A stretch of 62,493 bases of DNA from Lachnospiraceae bacterium (GCA_016291655.1 JAEEYF010000060.1:1-62493), one strand, 5' to 3'. Positions 26,630 to 41,348 are shown, counted from the first letter of the stretch. The notes: generated by a model from the sequence alone, not told the origin. Translations and numbers: made by a program.

Positions 26630-29600
26630 TTTTTCGTCGATCGTTGAAATGCCGAGGGTGAGTTCCTCGAGCACATCCAGGACCATGCGGACCGTATCGA
26701 GGGATGTCAGCATGGGGATGTTGTTCTGTGCTGCGGCGCGGCGTATCGCGGCGCCGTCTCCGTAGTGGACTCCCGAAAGCACCGCTCTTGTGTTAATGAC
26801 GTAGCTCACGTAGCCGGCCTTGATGGAATCCAGCACCTCATTGCTGCCTTCGCTGGGCTTGCCCAGAATGTGGGTCCTGATGCCCTTTGCTTTAAGAGCC
26901 TGTCCGGTCAGTGACGTGGCCTGTATATTAAAGCCCATGTCATAGAATCTGCGTACCAGCGGAACCGTTTCCTCCTTGTCTTCATCCGCAACGCTTACAA
27001 GGACGGTTCCGTAATTCCTGAGTTTGAAGCCGGACGCAATGAGCGCCTTGTAAACGGCTCTGTGCAGCTTTTTGTCGTAACCGATGGCTTCGCCCGTTGA
27101 CTTCATTTCCGGGGAAAGGTAGGCATCCATGCCCCTGAGCTTCGAAAATGAAAAGACGGGGACTTTAACGTAGAACCGATCTTTTTCCTTTGGATAGCGG
27201 TCATATATCCCCTGATCCCGAAGGGTTTTTCCCAGCATCACCAGCGTGCCTATGTCCGCGAGCATATATCCCGTTGCCTTCGACAGAAAGGGAACCGTTC
27301 GCGATGAGCGGGGATTGACCTCGATGATGTAGACCCGATCCTCGGGATCCACGATGAACTGAATGTTGAACAGGCCCTTAATGCCTATGCCCAGGCCAAG
27401 CTTTGTCGTGTAGTCCAGGATGATCTCCCTGACCCTTTGCGAAAGGGTGAAAGCCGGATAAACACTGATGGAATCTCCCGAGTGAACTCCGGTTCTTTCG
27501 ACCAGTTCCATGATACCGGGGACAAACACGTCTGTACCGTCGCATACGGCATCCACTTCCACTTCCTTGCCCTTAATATATTTATCGATGAGCACCGGCT
27601 TGTCTTTGTCCACTTCCACCGCGGTTCTCAGATAATTCCACATGGCTTCTTCCTTGGCAACGATCTGCATTGCACGACCGCCGAGCACAAAGCTGGGACG
27701 CACAAGCACCGGATAGCCGATCTTTTTTGCCGCCGCCACGCCATCCTCGATGCTTGTGACCGCCCTGCCCTCAGGTCTTGGGATGTCAAGCTCAAGGAGA
27801 AGCTTCTCAAAGGAATCCCTGTTTTCGGCCTTATCAATGGCTTCGCAATCGGTACCGATCAGCTTTACGCCGCGTTCCCTCAAAGGATCCGCAAGATTGA
27901 TCGCGGTCTGACCTCCAAAGGTGGCAATGACGCCCTCGGGCTTTTCCATCAGGAGGATGTTCATCACATCCTCGGCGCAAAGCGGCTCAAAGTAAAGCTT
28001 GTCCGAGCAGGTGTAATCCGTTGAAACCGTTTCCGGATTGTTGTTTATTATAATGGCTTCGAATCCTGCGCTTCTTATGGTCTGGACCGCATGGACCGCA
28101 GAATAGTCGAATTCCACACCCTGTCCTATCCTGATGGGTCCCGAACCGAGAACCACTATCTTCTTTTTATCCGAAACGATCGATTCATTCTCGGGCAAAA
28201 CTCCGCAATTTCCCGCATTGGTACTCTCGTAAGAGGAGTAGAAGTAGGGAATGTAGCTCTCGAACTCCGACGCACAGGTGTCTATCATTTTGTACACCGG
28301 AAAAATGCCGTTGTCCTTGCGGAGGTCGAACACCTCAAGTTCCGATCTTTCCCAAAGCCTGCCGATCTCTCTGTCGGAAAAGCCCATCCTCTTCGATTCC
28401 CTGAGTTCCTCAATGTCCCCCGGATGCTTTTTGATCTCCTCTTCCTCATCCGTGATATTTTTAAGTTTCCTCAGGAAGAACAGGTCGATGGCGGTGATCC
28501 TTCCGATCTCTTCCACCGTGACCCCTCTTCTTAAAAGTTCTGCAATGGCATATAGTCTGTCATCCCGTCCTTTTACTATATAAGTCTTAAGGTCTGCTGT
28601 TTCTGCCGCATCAAACTTTGCCATCCGCAGATGAAAAGCTCCGTTCTCCAAGGATCTCAAACCTTTTAACAGGCTCTCTTCAAAGGTTCTTCCCACACTC
28701 ATGATCTCACCCGTTGCTTTCATCTGGGTGGAAAGGGAATTGTCAGCATCCGTAAATTTATCAAAAGGGAAGCGCGGAAGCTTTGTAACCACGTAGTCCA
28801 ACGAAGGCTCAAAGGCCGCGGGTGTATTCGCGATAGGGATCTCGTCCAGCGTCATTCCGACTCCGATCTTTGCGGAAACCCGCGCTATGGGATAGCCGCT
28901 CGCCTTTGATGCAAGCGCGGAGGAACGCGAAACTCTGGGATTGACCTCTATCAGATAATACTTAAAAGATTTCGGATCCAGCGCAAATTGTACATTGCAT
29001 CCACCCTCTATCTTGAGTGCACGGATGATCTTTAACGCGCTGTCCCTAAGCATGTGATATTCTTTATCCGTAAGTGTCTGAGACGGGCATACGACTACCG
29101 AATCCCCCGTATGCACTCCAACGGGATCCAGATTTTCCATATTGCATATGGTGATCGCAGTATCGTTCTTGTCTCTCATCACCTCATATTCAATTTCCTT
29201 AAAGCCCTTAACGCTTTTCTCCACCAGCACCTGGTGTACGGGCGAAAGCTCAAGCGCATTTTTCATCAGGCTTACAAATTCTTCTTCATTGTCGGCAAAT
29301 CCGCCGCCTGTTCCGCCAAGAGTGAATGCGGGGCGAAGCACCACGGGGTAGCCTATCTCTTTAGCTATTCTTTTTCCGTCCTCTATGTTTTCGGCAATGT
29401 CCGATGGAAGCACGGGTTCTCCGAGACTTGTGCAAAGTTCCTTGAATTTTTCCCTGTCTTCCGCTTTATCAATGGACTCTCCACTTGTTCCGAGAAGTTC
29501 TGTACGGCATTCGGCAAGAACGCCCTTTCTCTCCAGCTGCATGGCAAGATTGAGTCCTGTCTGCCCGCCTATGCCCGGCAAAATTGCATCGGGGCGTTCG

Positions 29601-29822
29601 TAACGGATGATCTTCGCGATGAATTCCAGCGTCAACGGCTCCATATATACCTTGTCAGCTATGCTTGTATCGGTCATTATCGTGGCGGGATTGGAATTGC
29701 AGAGGATGACCTTGTAGCCCTCCTCCTTGAGTGCAAGACACGCCTGCGTGCCTGCATAGTCGAACTCGGCCGCCTGACCGATAACGATCGGACCGGAACC
29801 TATGACCAGTATTTTCTTTATA

Positions 29823-29839
<17 letters not shown>
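26627..29839 (-). CDS. carB: Carbamoyl-phosphate synthase large subunit
   Basis: A 1070-residue protein with two homologous ATP-grasp halves. KKILVIGSGPIVIGQAAEFD opens the first and KKIVVLGSGPIRIGQGVEFD the second, each with a VNPRVSRSSALASKA- or VNPRSSRTVPFLSKA-type metal site. A C-terminal MGS-like allosteric domain (about 935-1070) follows. It makes carbamoyl phosphate from bicarbonate, ATP and ammonia channelled from CarA, for arginine and pyrimidines. I start at ATG 29837-29839 (GGAGG 8 bases upstream). It overlaps carA by 17 bases. Its stop codon lies in a REP element. Confidence 0.97.
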
Positions 29840-34158
<4,319 letters not shown>

Positions 34159-34182
34159 AAGTCAATCCTCTTTTGCTGTTAT

Positions 34183-35907
34183 TTATTCAACGTCCTGAAG
34201 AGCATCATAACCCTCTTCACCCGTACGTACCTTTACAACATTCTCAACATCGTAAACAAAGATCTTGCCGTCTCCGATATGTCCTGTGTAAAGCACCTTC
34301 TTTGCGGTCTCTATAACATCCCTTACAGGGATCGCAGAAACCACTATATCCACCTGAACCTTCGGTCTCAGGTCTGTCTCCACCGCAACGCCTCTGTAAA
34401 ACTCGGTCTGTCCTTTTTGCATACCGTATCCCATTACGTGGGAAACTGTCATACCGGTAATGCCGAGCTTGTTCATTGCCGCCTTCAGAGCATAGAGCTT
34501 CTCCTCCTTAAACACGATCTCAACCTTTGTAAACTTGGGACCGTCGGAGCTGAACGTAGGCTGTCTCTTTACCTCTACGGCTTCAGCTACCGGAGTGGTA
34601 CCCGTTACAGCAACGGGAAGTTCCGTGTTACCGAAATCGGAATACTTGTCGACTGAGGGCATAAAGTCCGCATAGGCACTGGGAAGTCCGTGTTCACTGA
34701 TGTCAAGGCCCATAAGTTCATCCGCGGCATCAGCACGAAGGAAGTTTAATTTCTTTAAGATTGCAAAGAATATGCCCATGGTTACCGCAGCCCATGCAGC
34801 TACGGTTACAAAACCGATTGCCTGTATTCCAAGCTGAGTAAATTCGCCTGTATAGAAAAGTCCGTTGAGTCCTGCGGGAGCGTCGGGATTTGCAAGAAGT
34901 CCGACTGCGATCGTTCCCCATATGCCGTTTGCGCAATGCACGCCTACAGCACCTACGGGATCATCGATGTGAAGCTTAAGGTCAAGCACTTCGACAACGA
35001 CCACTACCAGGATGCCCGCAACAAGACCTACAACCGAAGCACCGATGGCATCGAAAGCATCACAGCCTGCGGTTACGGCTACAAGACCTGCAAGAGATGC
35101 GTTCAAGCACATTGAAACATCGGGTTTTCCGTTTTTGATCCATGTGTAGATCAGGGTTGTTACCGTTGCCACTGCGGGAGCAATGGTTGTGGTAAGGAAA
35201 ATGGAGGACAGCTCGGAAACCGTTGTTGCAGCAGCTCCGTTGAAGCCGTACCAGCCAAGCCAAAGAATGAATACACCCAAAGCACCGAGAGGGATCGAAT
35301 GTCCGGGAATGGCATTTACTTTCGTTACTTTGCCCTTCTTGTCGGTTACATACTTACCGATACGGGGTCCGAGAGCGATCGCTCCGATGAGTGCCGCAAT
35401 ACCGCCGACCATATGGATCGCGCAGGAACCTGCATAATCATGGAAACCGATACCGCTGAGCCAGCCGCCGCCCCAGATCCAGTGTGCCTCGATGGGATAG
35501 ATCAAAAGCGAGATCACAGCTGAATAAATACAATAGGAAGAAAATCTTGTTCTCTCAGCCATGGCACCGGAAACTATCGTCGCCGTCGTAGCACAGAACA
35601 CCAGGTTGAATACAAAGTAACTGGCATCCGTGAAGCCGTCCGCGGGAGATGCTATGAACTCCTTAAAATGAGTAAAAAGATTAAGATTGGGTTTTCCGAT
35701 AAGACCGAAGAATGTATCTTCTCCCATCATCAACGTATAGCCGAGGATAGAAAAGACCACCGTTCCTATACAAAAATCCATAAGGTTCTTCATGATAATG
35801 TTGCCGGCATTCTTTGCACGGGTAAAGCCCGTTTCAACCATTGCAAAGCCCGCTTGCATCCAGAAAACCAATGCTGCACCGATCAAAAACCAAAATTCAA
35901 CGCTCAT
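34183..35907 (-). CDS. amt: Ammonium transporter with fused PII domain
   Basis: A 574-residue fusion. Residues 1 to about 420 are an Amt channel with eleven predicted membrane segments (AGFAMVETGFTRAKNAGNII, DYAGSCAIHMVGGIAALIGA, GVHCANGIWGTIAVG). A linker of about 45 residues leads to a GlnB/GlnK-like PII domain (about 462-574) with the T-loop GQTEFYRGVAVETDLRPK and the B-loop region GHIGDGKIFVYDVENVV. Normally the PII protein is separate and plugs the channel when nitrogen is plentiful. Here the regulator is tethered. ATG 35905-35907 follows AGGTGA; a GTG three codons earlier lies within that site. It lies 29 bases after glnN. Confidence 0.92.
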   Translation of the reverse strand: MSVEFWFLIGAALVFWMQAGFAMVETGFTRAKNAGNIIMKNLMDFCIGTVVFSILGYTLMMGEDTFFGLIGKPNLNLFTHFKEFIASPADGFTDASYFVFNLVFCATTATIVSGAMAERTRFSSYCIYSAVISLLIYPIEAHWIWGGGWLSGIGFHDYAGSCAIHMVGGIAALIGAIALGPRIGKYVTDKKGKVTKVNAIPGHSIPLGALGVFILWLGWYGFNGAAATTVSELSSIFLTTTIAPAVATVTTLIYTWIKNGKPDVSMCLNASLAGLVAVTAGCDAFDAIGASVVGLVAGILVVVVVEVLDLKLHIDDPVGAVGVHCANGIWGTIAVGLLANPDAPAGLNGLFYTGEFTQLGIQAIGFVTVAAWAAVTMGIFFAILKKLNFLRADAADELMGLDISEHGLPSAYADFMPSVDKYSDFGNTELPVAVTGTTPVAEAVEVKRQPTFSSDGPKFTKVEIVFKEEKLYALKAAMNKLGITGMTVSHVMGYGMQKGQTEFYRGVAVETDLRPKVQVDIVVSAIPVRDVIETAKKVLYTGHIGDGKIFVYDVENVVKVRTGEEGYDALQDVE

Positions 35908-35936
35908 AATTGTCACCTGCTTTCCTTTTTATTATT

Positions 35937-38033
35937 TTACTTCACCCCAAATAACAGATCCGCATAGGTCGGGAAGGGCCAGTACTTCTTGGCCGTCAAA
36001 GTTTCCGCTTTATCGCAGGGTACTCTGACCTGTGTCATTGCAGGGATAAGCATATCCCTGATCAAAGCAGATTCTTCCACTATATCTTCCACCGTCTTTA
36101 CCTTTGCTATGGCCTGCTCAAGCAACTCGGTATTGTCCGTGATCTCATCCACAAGCCCCGAAAGTTTTTCAACCAGCTCCGTCTCGTATCTGCACTTAAG
36201 AACGGGAGAGATGACTTTCTTAGCGGAAGCCGCTTTTGCAAGATCTGCGGTGTATGCCTCTATGGCAGGTGTGATCTCCGTTCTCGCCATTTCTGCCATT
36301 GTATTTGCTTCTATCAGAACCGTCTTGCAGTAATTCTCAAGCATAATGTCACGTCTGGATCTCAGTTCGTCCTCAGTGAAAACGCCGAGTCCCGTCAACA
36401 TCCTTACATTCTTTTCATCCATCAGATGAGGCATGCAATCTGCAGTTGTACGATAGTTTGCAAGGCCTCTCACTTCTGTGGCTTCCTTGATCCATGCATC
36501 GTCATAACCGTTTCCGTTGAAGATTATCCTCTTGTGATCCTTGATCGTCTTCCTGATCATCTCGTGCAGAGCGCTCTCAAAATCTTCTGCCTTTTCAAGC
36601 CTGTCCGCGTAGATCCTGAGGCTCTCCGCAACCGCCGCATTAAGCATGATGTTTGCACATGCGATGGAGTTTGATGAACCCAGCATACGGAATTCAAATT
36701 TATTTCCCGTGAAAGCAAAGGGTGAAGTCCTGTTTCTGTCCGTGGTATCACGGTTGAACTTGGGCAGAACATCCACTCCCAGCTTCATCTGCATCTTCTT
36801 TGTTCCGGCATAAGGTCTGTCGTTCTCGATGGCCTCCAGCACCTCATTAAGCTCATCGCCCAGGAACATTGATATAACAGCCGGAGGAGCCTCATTTGCC
36901 CCCAGTCTGTGATCGTTGCCTGCCGTAGCCACGGAAAGTCTCAAAAGATCCTGATAATCGTCAACCGCTTTGATAACCGCACAAAGGAACAACAGGAACT
37001 GTGCGTTCTCATAGGGTGTGGCTCCGGGCGAAAGAAGATTCTGTCCGCTGTCTGTCGAGATAGACCAGTTATTGTGCTTACCGCTTCCGTTAACTCCAGC
37101 GAAGGGCTTTTCGTGAAGCAGGCATACAAGTCCGTGACGGGCAGCCACCTTCTGCATGATCTCCATTGTCAGCTGGTTGTGATCGGTAGCTATGTTAGTT
37201 GTGGAATAGATGGGTGCCAGCTCGTGCTGCGCGGGAGCGACCTCATTATGTTCGGTTTTTGCAAGGATACCGAGTTTCCAGAGTTCATCGTTCAGATCCT
37301 GCATATATTCCTGTACTCCGGGCTTGATGACTCCGAAGTAATGATCGTCAAGTTCCTGTCCCTTGGGAGGTTTTGCTCCGAAAAGGGTTCTTCCCGTAAA
37401 TCTTAAGTCGGGACGCTTTTCATACATCTCTTTGGTAACCAGAAAATATTCCTGCTCGGGGCCTACGGAAGAAACAACTCTCTTTGCCGTATCGTTTCCG
37501 AAAAGTCTCAATATTCTCAATGCCTGCTTACTGAGCACTTCCATCGAACGAAGCAGCGGTGTCTTTTTGTCCAGCGCATGACCTCCGTAAGAACAGAAAG
37601 CGGTGGGTATGCAAAGGGTCTTTCCTTTAATGAAAGCATATGAGGTAGGATCCCAGGCCGTGTATCCTCTTGCTTCAAAGGTTGCTCTCAAGCCTCCGCT
37701 GGGGAAGGAAGAAGCATCCGGTTCACCCTTTATAAGTTCTTTTCCCGAGAACTCCATGATCACGCTTCCGTCAGGGGAAGGTGTAATAAAGCTGTCGTGT
37801 TTTTCAGCCGTAATTCCGGTAAGAGGCTGGAACCAATGAGTATAATGGGTTGCGCCGTGTTCTACCGCCCAATTCTTCATAGCCTCTGCAACAGCGTTAG
37901 CCAAACTGCTGTCGATCTCGCTTCCCTCATCGATGGTCTTGCGAAGGGACGCATATACTTTTGCGGGTAGTTTTGCCCTCATAACTCTGTCGTCAAAGAC
38001 CAAACTTCCAAAATAATCTGATACTGTACTCAT
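35937..38033 (-). CDS. glnN: Glutamine synthetase type III
   Basis: A 698-residue GSIII. It has the family start (VSDYFGSLVFDDRVMRAKLP), the N-terminal region GATHYTHWFQPLTGITAEKHD, the active-site segments SSVGPEQEYFLV, NEVAPAQHELAPIYS and GVNGSGKHNNWSIST, and the long C-terminal extension typical of type III. It makes glutamine from glutamate and ammonia. RBS AAAGGAG precedes ATG 38033. It heads the minus-strand nitrogen operon and has a leader with two hexaloop/terminator modules. Confidence 0.96.
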   Translation of the reverse strand: MSTVSDYFGSLVFDDRVMRAKLPAKVYASLRKTIDEGSEIDSSLANAVAEAMKNWAVEHGATHYTHWFQPLTGITAEKHDSFITPSPDGSVIMEFSGKELIKGEPDASSFPSGGLRATFEARGYTAWDPTSYAFIKGKTLCIPTAFCSYGGHALDKKTPLLRSMEVLSKQALRILRLFGNDTAKRVVSSVGPEQEYFLVTKEMYEKRPDLRFTGRTLFGAKPPKGQELDDHYFGVIKPGVQEYMQDLNDELWKLGILAKTEHNEVAPAQHELAPIYSTTNIATDHNQLTMEIMQKVAARHGLVCLLHEKPFAGVNGSGKHNNWSISTDSGQNLLSPGATPYENAQFLLFLCAVIKAVDDYQDLLRLSVATAGNDHRLGANEAPPAVISMFLGDELNEVLEAIENDRPYAGTKKMQMKLGVDVLPKFNRDTTDRNRTSPFAFTGNKFEFRMLGSSNSIACANIMLNAAVAESLRIYADRLEKAEDFESALHEMIRKTIKDHKRIIFNGNGYDDAWIKEATEVRGLANYRTTADCMPHLMDEKNVRMLTGLGVFTEDELRSRRDIMLENYCKTVLIEANTMAEMARTEITPAIEAYTADLAKAASAKKVISPVLKCRYETELVEKLSGLVDEITDNTELLEQAIAKVKTVEDIVEESALIRDMLIPAMTQVRVPCDKAETLTAKKYWPFPTYADLLFGVK

Positions 38034-38061
38034 GTTGTCGGCTCCTTTCTTCTTTAAAAGC

Positions 38062-38191
38062 GACAAAGGCGTCTGTTGTGTCACTCGAACACAAAAGACG
38101 CCTTTGTCTTTATCATTCTTTATTCAGGTATAATGCTCTTTCCGGAAAAATAGAAAAAGCGTCTGAGAGTTTTTCTCAGACGCCTTTGTCT
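38062..38191 (-). promoter_or_regulatory. glnN leader: two hexaloop hairpin/terminator modules (ANTAR-type)
   Basis: On the minus strand, 5-6 bases after the expected transcription start, AGAC-AAAGGC-GTCT (38178-38191) forms a hairpin with hexaloop AAAGGC (A at 1, G at 4). Its 3' arm is also the start of the 10-bp stem GCGTCTGAGA/TCTCAGACGC (38159-38183), followed by TTTTTCTATTTTT: an intrinsic terminator. The pattern recurs: AAAGAC-AAAGGC-GTCTTT (38094-38111), whose 3' part pairs with AGACGCCTTTGTC (38062-38074) in a second, terminator-like stem ending TTTGTCGCTTTT. Hairpin and terminator cannot form together, which is the arrangement bound by ANTAR antiterminators. Regulation by the ANTAR protein at 44930 is inferred. 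Confidence 0.72.
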
Positions 38192-38203
38192 TTATGAGTG
38201 CGG

Positions 38204-38232
38204 ATTATACGCTTATGTTTTTAAAGTGTCAA
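38204..38232 (-). promoter_or_regulatory. glnN operon promoter
   Basis: Consensus TTGACA (38227-38232), 17-base spacer, consensus TATAAT (38204-38209). Such a strong promoter in front of terminators implies control by termination rather than by initiation. It lies just past the chemoreceptor gene. Confidence 0.88.
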
Positions 38233-38258
38233 GAGGGTAATTGAAAAAATTTTTTTCA

Positions 38259-39992
38259 TCAGATCTTATAAAACTTCTTAACCTCATGATTCAGGCTGTC
38301 AACCGTGTTTCCGTTGGCATTTGCTTCTTTTTCGATCTCTTCCACCGCTGCATGAAGTTCATGCATGCCCTCAGTGGTTTTGGACATCGAATTGGCACTG
38401 CTCTCCGTAGCCAGACTGATCTCGGATACTCCGTCCGCAAGGGATGCTGCCAGTACCTCCATGTTCTTGGCATTCTTTGAGAAATTAGCCAAAAGGTCAT
38501 ATATTTCGGATATGCCTTTTTCATTTTCAACGGCATTCCCCGCAAACTTGTCATAGTCGGAAATGACAGTGGTGGTTACATACGAAAGTATCTCGTTTGC
38601 GTTCTTGACGAGTTCGTGAACCGAATCCAAAACGACCACGTTGGTTTCCTGGATGCTGGTAGCGGTGATCTTAGTGTTCTCCGCCAGTTTCTGTATCTCA
38701 GACGCAACAACCGCAAAGCCTCGTCCCGCTTCTCCCGCTCTCGCCGCCTCGATGGAAGCGTTCAGCGCAAGGAGGTTGGTCTGAGACGAGATGGAAAGGA
38801 TGTTGTCCGTGAGTTCCCTGATCTTCTCAACCGATGAACTCTTTTTGATGGATTCCTCGATGCGGACACTGATGTCATCAATGATCTCCTTGGTGTGAAG
38901 CTTACTGGAAACAGATGATTCTTTCTCTTCTCCCGCTATCTTTAAAAGCTCGTTTACACGGTTCGAGTTGCTGTCGGAATCCTCTCTGATGTCGCATGCC
39001 ACCTCACGTATCTCGGCTGAGGAAACATTAATGTTCTGCAGTGTAGCACTGATCTCCTGCATATTTGTCGTAACATCGCTAAGACCGTCAAGCACGACAG
39101 CTGAATTTTTCTCGCAGTCGGCTATATTCTCATTGATCCTGAGTGTTGCCTTCCGGATATCTCCCGATCCGTCCTTGATCGATCTGATAACATTTTGAAG
39201 CTGCTCCATAAAGGAGTTTATCCCGATGGCGATCTTTCCGACCTCGTCAACATACAGATGATCCAAACGTACGGTCAGATCCCCCTTTCCTTCCTTCAGA
39301 TCGTCTATGATCTTTCCTATCCTCGTCTGCATCTTTTCCAAAGGACGTAAAACCGTGAAGAGACATACATAGATCGCGCCGAGCATGGCTATGAGAAAAA
39401 CAATCCCCATAACAACTGTAATGCCCATCGCACGCTTAACTCTGTTTTCGATCAGCTTGGTCTCCTGAGCAACAAGGGAATTCATCGTTTCGCCGAAGGC
39501 CTTCTCGTTGCTCTCCATTTTATTGATCTGATTGTTAAGCTTGGCGTATTGAATGTTAATATCGGTTCTTTCCCCGCCTTTTATGGAATCTGCCAGCTTT
39601 TGCGCCTGAGCTGCATAGGTTTGAAGGTTCTCATAATAAGGTGCAAAGGCTTCGGTAAGTACGGTATTCTTCTCGGCCTTCGAGAACTGTTCCACCTCAT
39701 TATTGATATTTGAGATATTATCATTTAAAGTCTTAACAGCCGAATAACTGTTCTCAATACTTTTTGCCGTATCATTTCCGGTCAGGAATCTCAATGCGGC
39801 ATTTTCAATGGCTGATCTCTGCTTCTCAATTTCGATCTGCAGGGTTTTGATCGTAACAGTGTGCTCCGCCAATAAAGCCGCAGAATTTTCAACCTGCACA
39901 TTGGTAAAAGCACTCATTCCCACATTTACCGCAAAAACTACAAACAACGCCCCAAGCACCGTCAGTATCCTAAATTTTACAGAATGCTTCAT
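38259..39992 (-). CDS. Methyl-accepting chemotaxis protein
   Basis: A 577-residue receptor: membrane segment about 8-28, an extracytoplasmic four-helix-bundle sensing domain (about 30-190), a second membrane segment (about 192-212), HAMP (about 213-270) and a long signalling coiled coil with the conserved hairpin tip [20 protein letters not shown] and [20 protein letters not shown]. It reports to CheA/CheW, which are not encoded here. The position between the two nitrogen arms hints at a nitrogen-compound ligand, but nothing in the sequence proves it. RBS GGGAGGAG. Confidence 0.9.
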   Translation of the reverse strand: MKHSVKFRILTVLGALFVVFAVNVGMSAFTNVQVENSAALLAEHTVTIKTLQIEIEKQRSAIENAALRFLTGNDTAKSIENSYSAVKTLNDNISNINNEVEQFSKAEKNTVLTEAFAPYYENLQTYAAQAQKLADSIKGGERTDINIQYAKLNNQINKMESNEKAFGETMNSLVAQETKLIENRVKRAMGITVVMGIVFLIAMLGAIYVCLFTVLRPLEKMQTRIGKIIDDLKEGKGDLTVRLDHLYVDEVGKIAIGINSFMEQLQNVIRSIKDGSGDIRKATLRINENIADCEKNSAVVLDGLSDVTTNMQEISATLQNINVSSAEIREVACDIREDSDSNSNRVNELLKIAGEEKESSVSSKLHTKEIIDDISVRIEESIKKSSSVEKIRELTDNILSISSQTNLLALNASIEAARAGEAGRGFAVVASEIQKLAENTKITATSIQETNVVVLDSVHELVKNANEILSYVTTTVISDYDKFAGNAVENEKGISEIYDLLANFSKNAKNMEVLAASLADGVSEISLATESSANSMSKTTEGMHELHAAVEEIEKEANANGNTVDSLNHEVKKFYKI

Positions 39993-40020
39993 AACACTTC
40001 TCCTCCCTTAGTTTATTGAA

Positions 40021-40050
40021 ATTATATCACATGCTTTCTAAAAAATGTAA
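40021..40050 (-). promoter_or_regulatory. Candidate promoter of the chemoreceptor gene
   Basis: TATAAT (40021-40026) with TTACAT (40045-40050) 18 bases upstream on the minus strand, about 30 bases before the chemoreceptor ATG. It faces away from the glutamate synthase promoter. Confidence 0.5.
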
Positions 40051-40120
40051 CACCTCTTTCAAAGTTGTATAATTTTCGGAAGTTCTTGACAAAATTTAAG
40101 AATAGTTCCAAAACGCACAC

Positions 40121-40149
40121 TTGACAAAAGTTTCCTTTAGTCCTATAAT
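40121..40149 (+). promoter_or_regulatory. Glutamate synthase cluster promoter
   Basis: Consensus TTGACA (40121-40126), 17-base spacer, consensus TATAAT (40144-40149). Same quality and spacing as the glnN promoter. A second TTGACA at 40086 has no matching -10. Confidence 0.88.
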
Positions 40150-40157
40150 GCGCTCCA

Positions 40158-40217
40158 ATGAGCAAGGGCGTTCATGAACCTGCGGATAGTATCCGTGAGT
40201 TCACGAGCGCCCTTTTT
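40158..40217 (+). promoter_or_regulatory. Glutamate synthase leader: hexaloop hairpin overlapping terminator (ANTAR-type)
   Basis: At the expected 5' end of the transcript, ATGAGC-AAGGGC-GTTCAT (40158-40175) forms a 6-bp hairpin with hexaloop AAGGGC (A at 1, G at 4). The loop's last bases and the 3' arm also form the 5' arm of a long stem, GGGCG/CGCCC plus TTCATGAAC against GTTCACGAG with an inner CGGAT/ATCCG, ending in CCCTTTTTG (40166-40217): an intrinsic terminator. The two folds exclude each other. The layout matches the glnN leader although the stem sequences differ, so the structure rather than the sequence is shared. Confidence 0.72.
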
Positions 40218-40253
40218 GTTCTGCGATCAAAGGTAAATTCAAAGGAGTAGGTC

Positions 40254-41348
40254 ATGAAAAAAGAAGGTGAAGTACGCATCCCCTCAGGTTGTGCCATAGC
40301 GGCGGTAATTTCCAAAGAGGGTCACAAAATGTCCGGTGAGATCATCACCAATGCAATGAAACCCATGCACGACAGAAGCAACGGTCTGGGCGGCGGCTTT
40401 GCGGCATACGGTATTTACCCTTCGTACAAGGAATTCTATGCACTGCATCTGTTCTTTGACAGCCGGGCAACCCGCAAAGAATGTGAGGCGTTCCTGAAGG
40501 AGTATTTTGAGATCGTTCAATCCGAGATCATCCCCACCCGGAAGATCCCCGAAATAACCGACGAACCAATAATCTGGAGATACTTCGTTGCGCCTTTAAA
40601 ATCTATGCTTTTCAACCTTCAACAGGATGAAAAAGAATATGTTGCCCGCATTACAATGAAAATAAACACGGATATGAAGGGTGCATATGTCTTTTCAAGC
40701 GGCAAGAACATGGGTGCCTTCAAGGCGGTGGGTTTCCCCGAGGATGTCGGACATTTCTATAAGCTCGAGGAATACGAGGGTTATTCCTGGACGGCTCACG
40801 GAAGATATCCCACCAACACTCCCGGCTGGTGGGGCGGCGCACATCCCTTCACTCTGCTGGATTACTCCATCGTTCACAACGGTGAGATCTCATCCTACGA
40901 TGCAAATCGCCGTTTTATAGAAATGTTTGGTTATAAATGTAATCTTTTGACCGACACGGAAGTCATTACCTATATCATGGATTATCTTGTCAGGGTGCAG
41001 GGGCTCACTCTCACGGAAGCTGCCGATGTTATAGCCGCTCCCTTCTGGAGCACCATTGCCCGTGAGAAGGATGAGGCACGCAAGCAGAGGCTCACCTATC
41101 TGAGGACCGTATTCCCGAGTCTTTTGATCACAGGTCCCTTCTCGATCATCCTTGGCTACACCGGAGGCATCATGGCTTTAAACGACCGTTTGAAGCTGCG
41201 TTCCATGGTGGTGGGCGAAAAGGCCGATCGCATATACATTGCAAGCGAAGAAGCTTCCATCCGTACAATGGAACCCGATGCAGAAAACATATGGTCTCCC
41301 GCCGGTGGCGAACCTGTGATCGTAAACGTAAAGGAAGGTGCATTCTAA
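40254..41348 (+). CDS. Glutamate synthase glutaminase (class II amidotransferase) subunit
   Basis: A 364-residue protein of the split, archaeal-type glutamate synthase. It resembles the first domain of GltB: IPSGCAIAAVIS carries the expected nucleophile Cys13, with NGLGGGFAAYG, AHGRYPTNTPGWWGGAHPF and HNGEISSYDANRRF as glutamine-pocket segments. The Cys is preceded by 12 residues, so a short propeptide must be removed if it works as an N-terminal nucleophile. AAGGAG precedes the ATG. It ends on the first base of the next gene (TAATG), so the subunits are translationally coupled. Confidence 0.85.
   Translation: MKKEGEVRIPSGCAIAAVISKEGHKMSGEIITNAMKPMHDRSNGLGGGFAAYGIYPSYKEFYALHLFFDSRATRKECEAFLKEYFEIVQSEIIPTRKIPEITDEPIIWRYFVAPLKSMLFNLQQDEKEYVARITMKINTDMKGAYVFSSGKNMGAFKAVGFPEDVGHFYKLEEYEGYSWTAHGRYPTNTPGWWGGAHPFTLLDYSIVHNGEISSYDANRRFIEMFGYKCNLLTDTEVITYIMDYLVRVQGLTLTEAADVIAAPFWSTIAREKDEARKQRLTYLRTVFPSLLITGPFSIILGYTGGIMALNDRLKLRSMVVGEKADRIYIASEEASIRTMEPDAENIWSPAGGEPVIVNVKEGAF

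Noticed and set aside
38204..38261. TGAAAAAAATTTTTTCA after the chemoreceptor stop as a terminator
   Set aside because: It is an A/T-only palindrome with no GC stem, and the glnN promoter follows directly. A terminator call is not supported.
40086..40091. A second TTGACA upstream of the glutamate synthase promoter
   Set aside because: No -10 hexamer lies 16-18 bases downstream.
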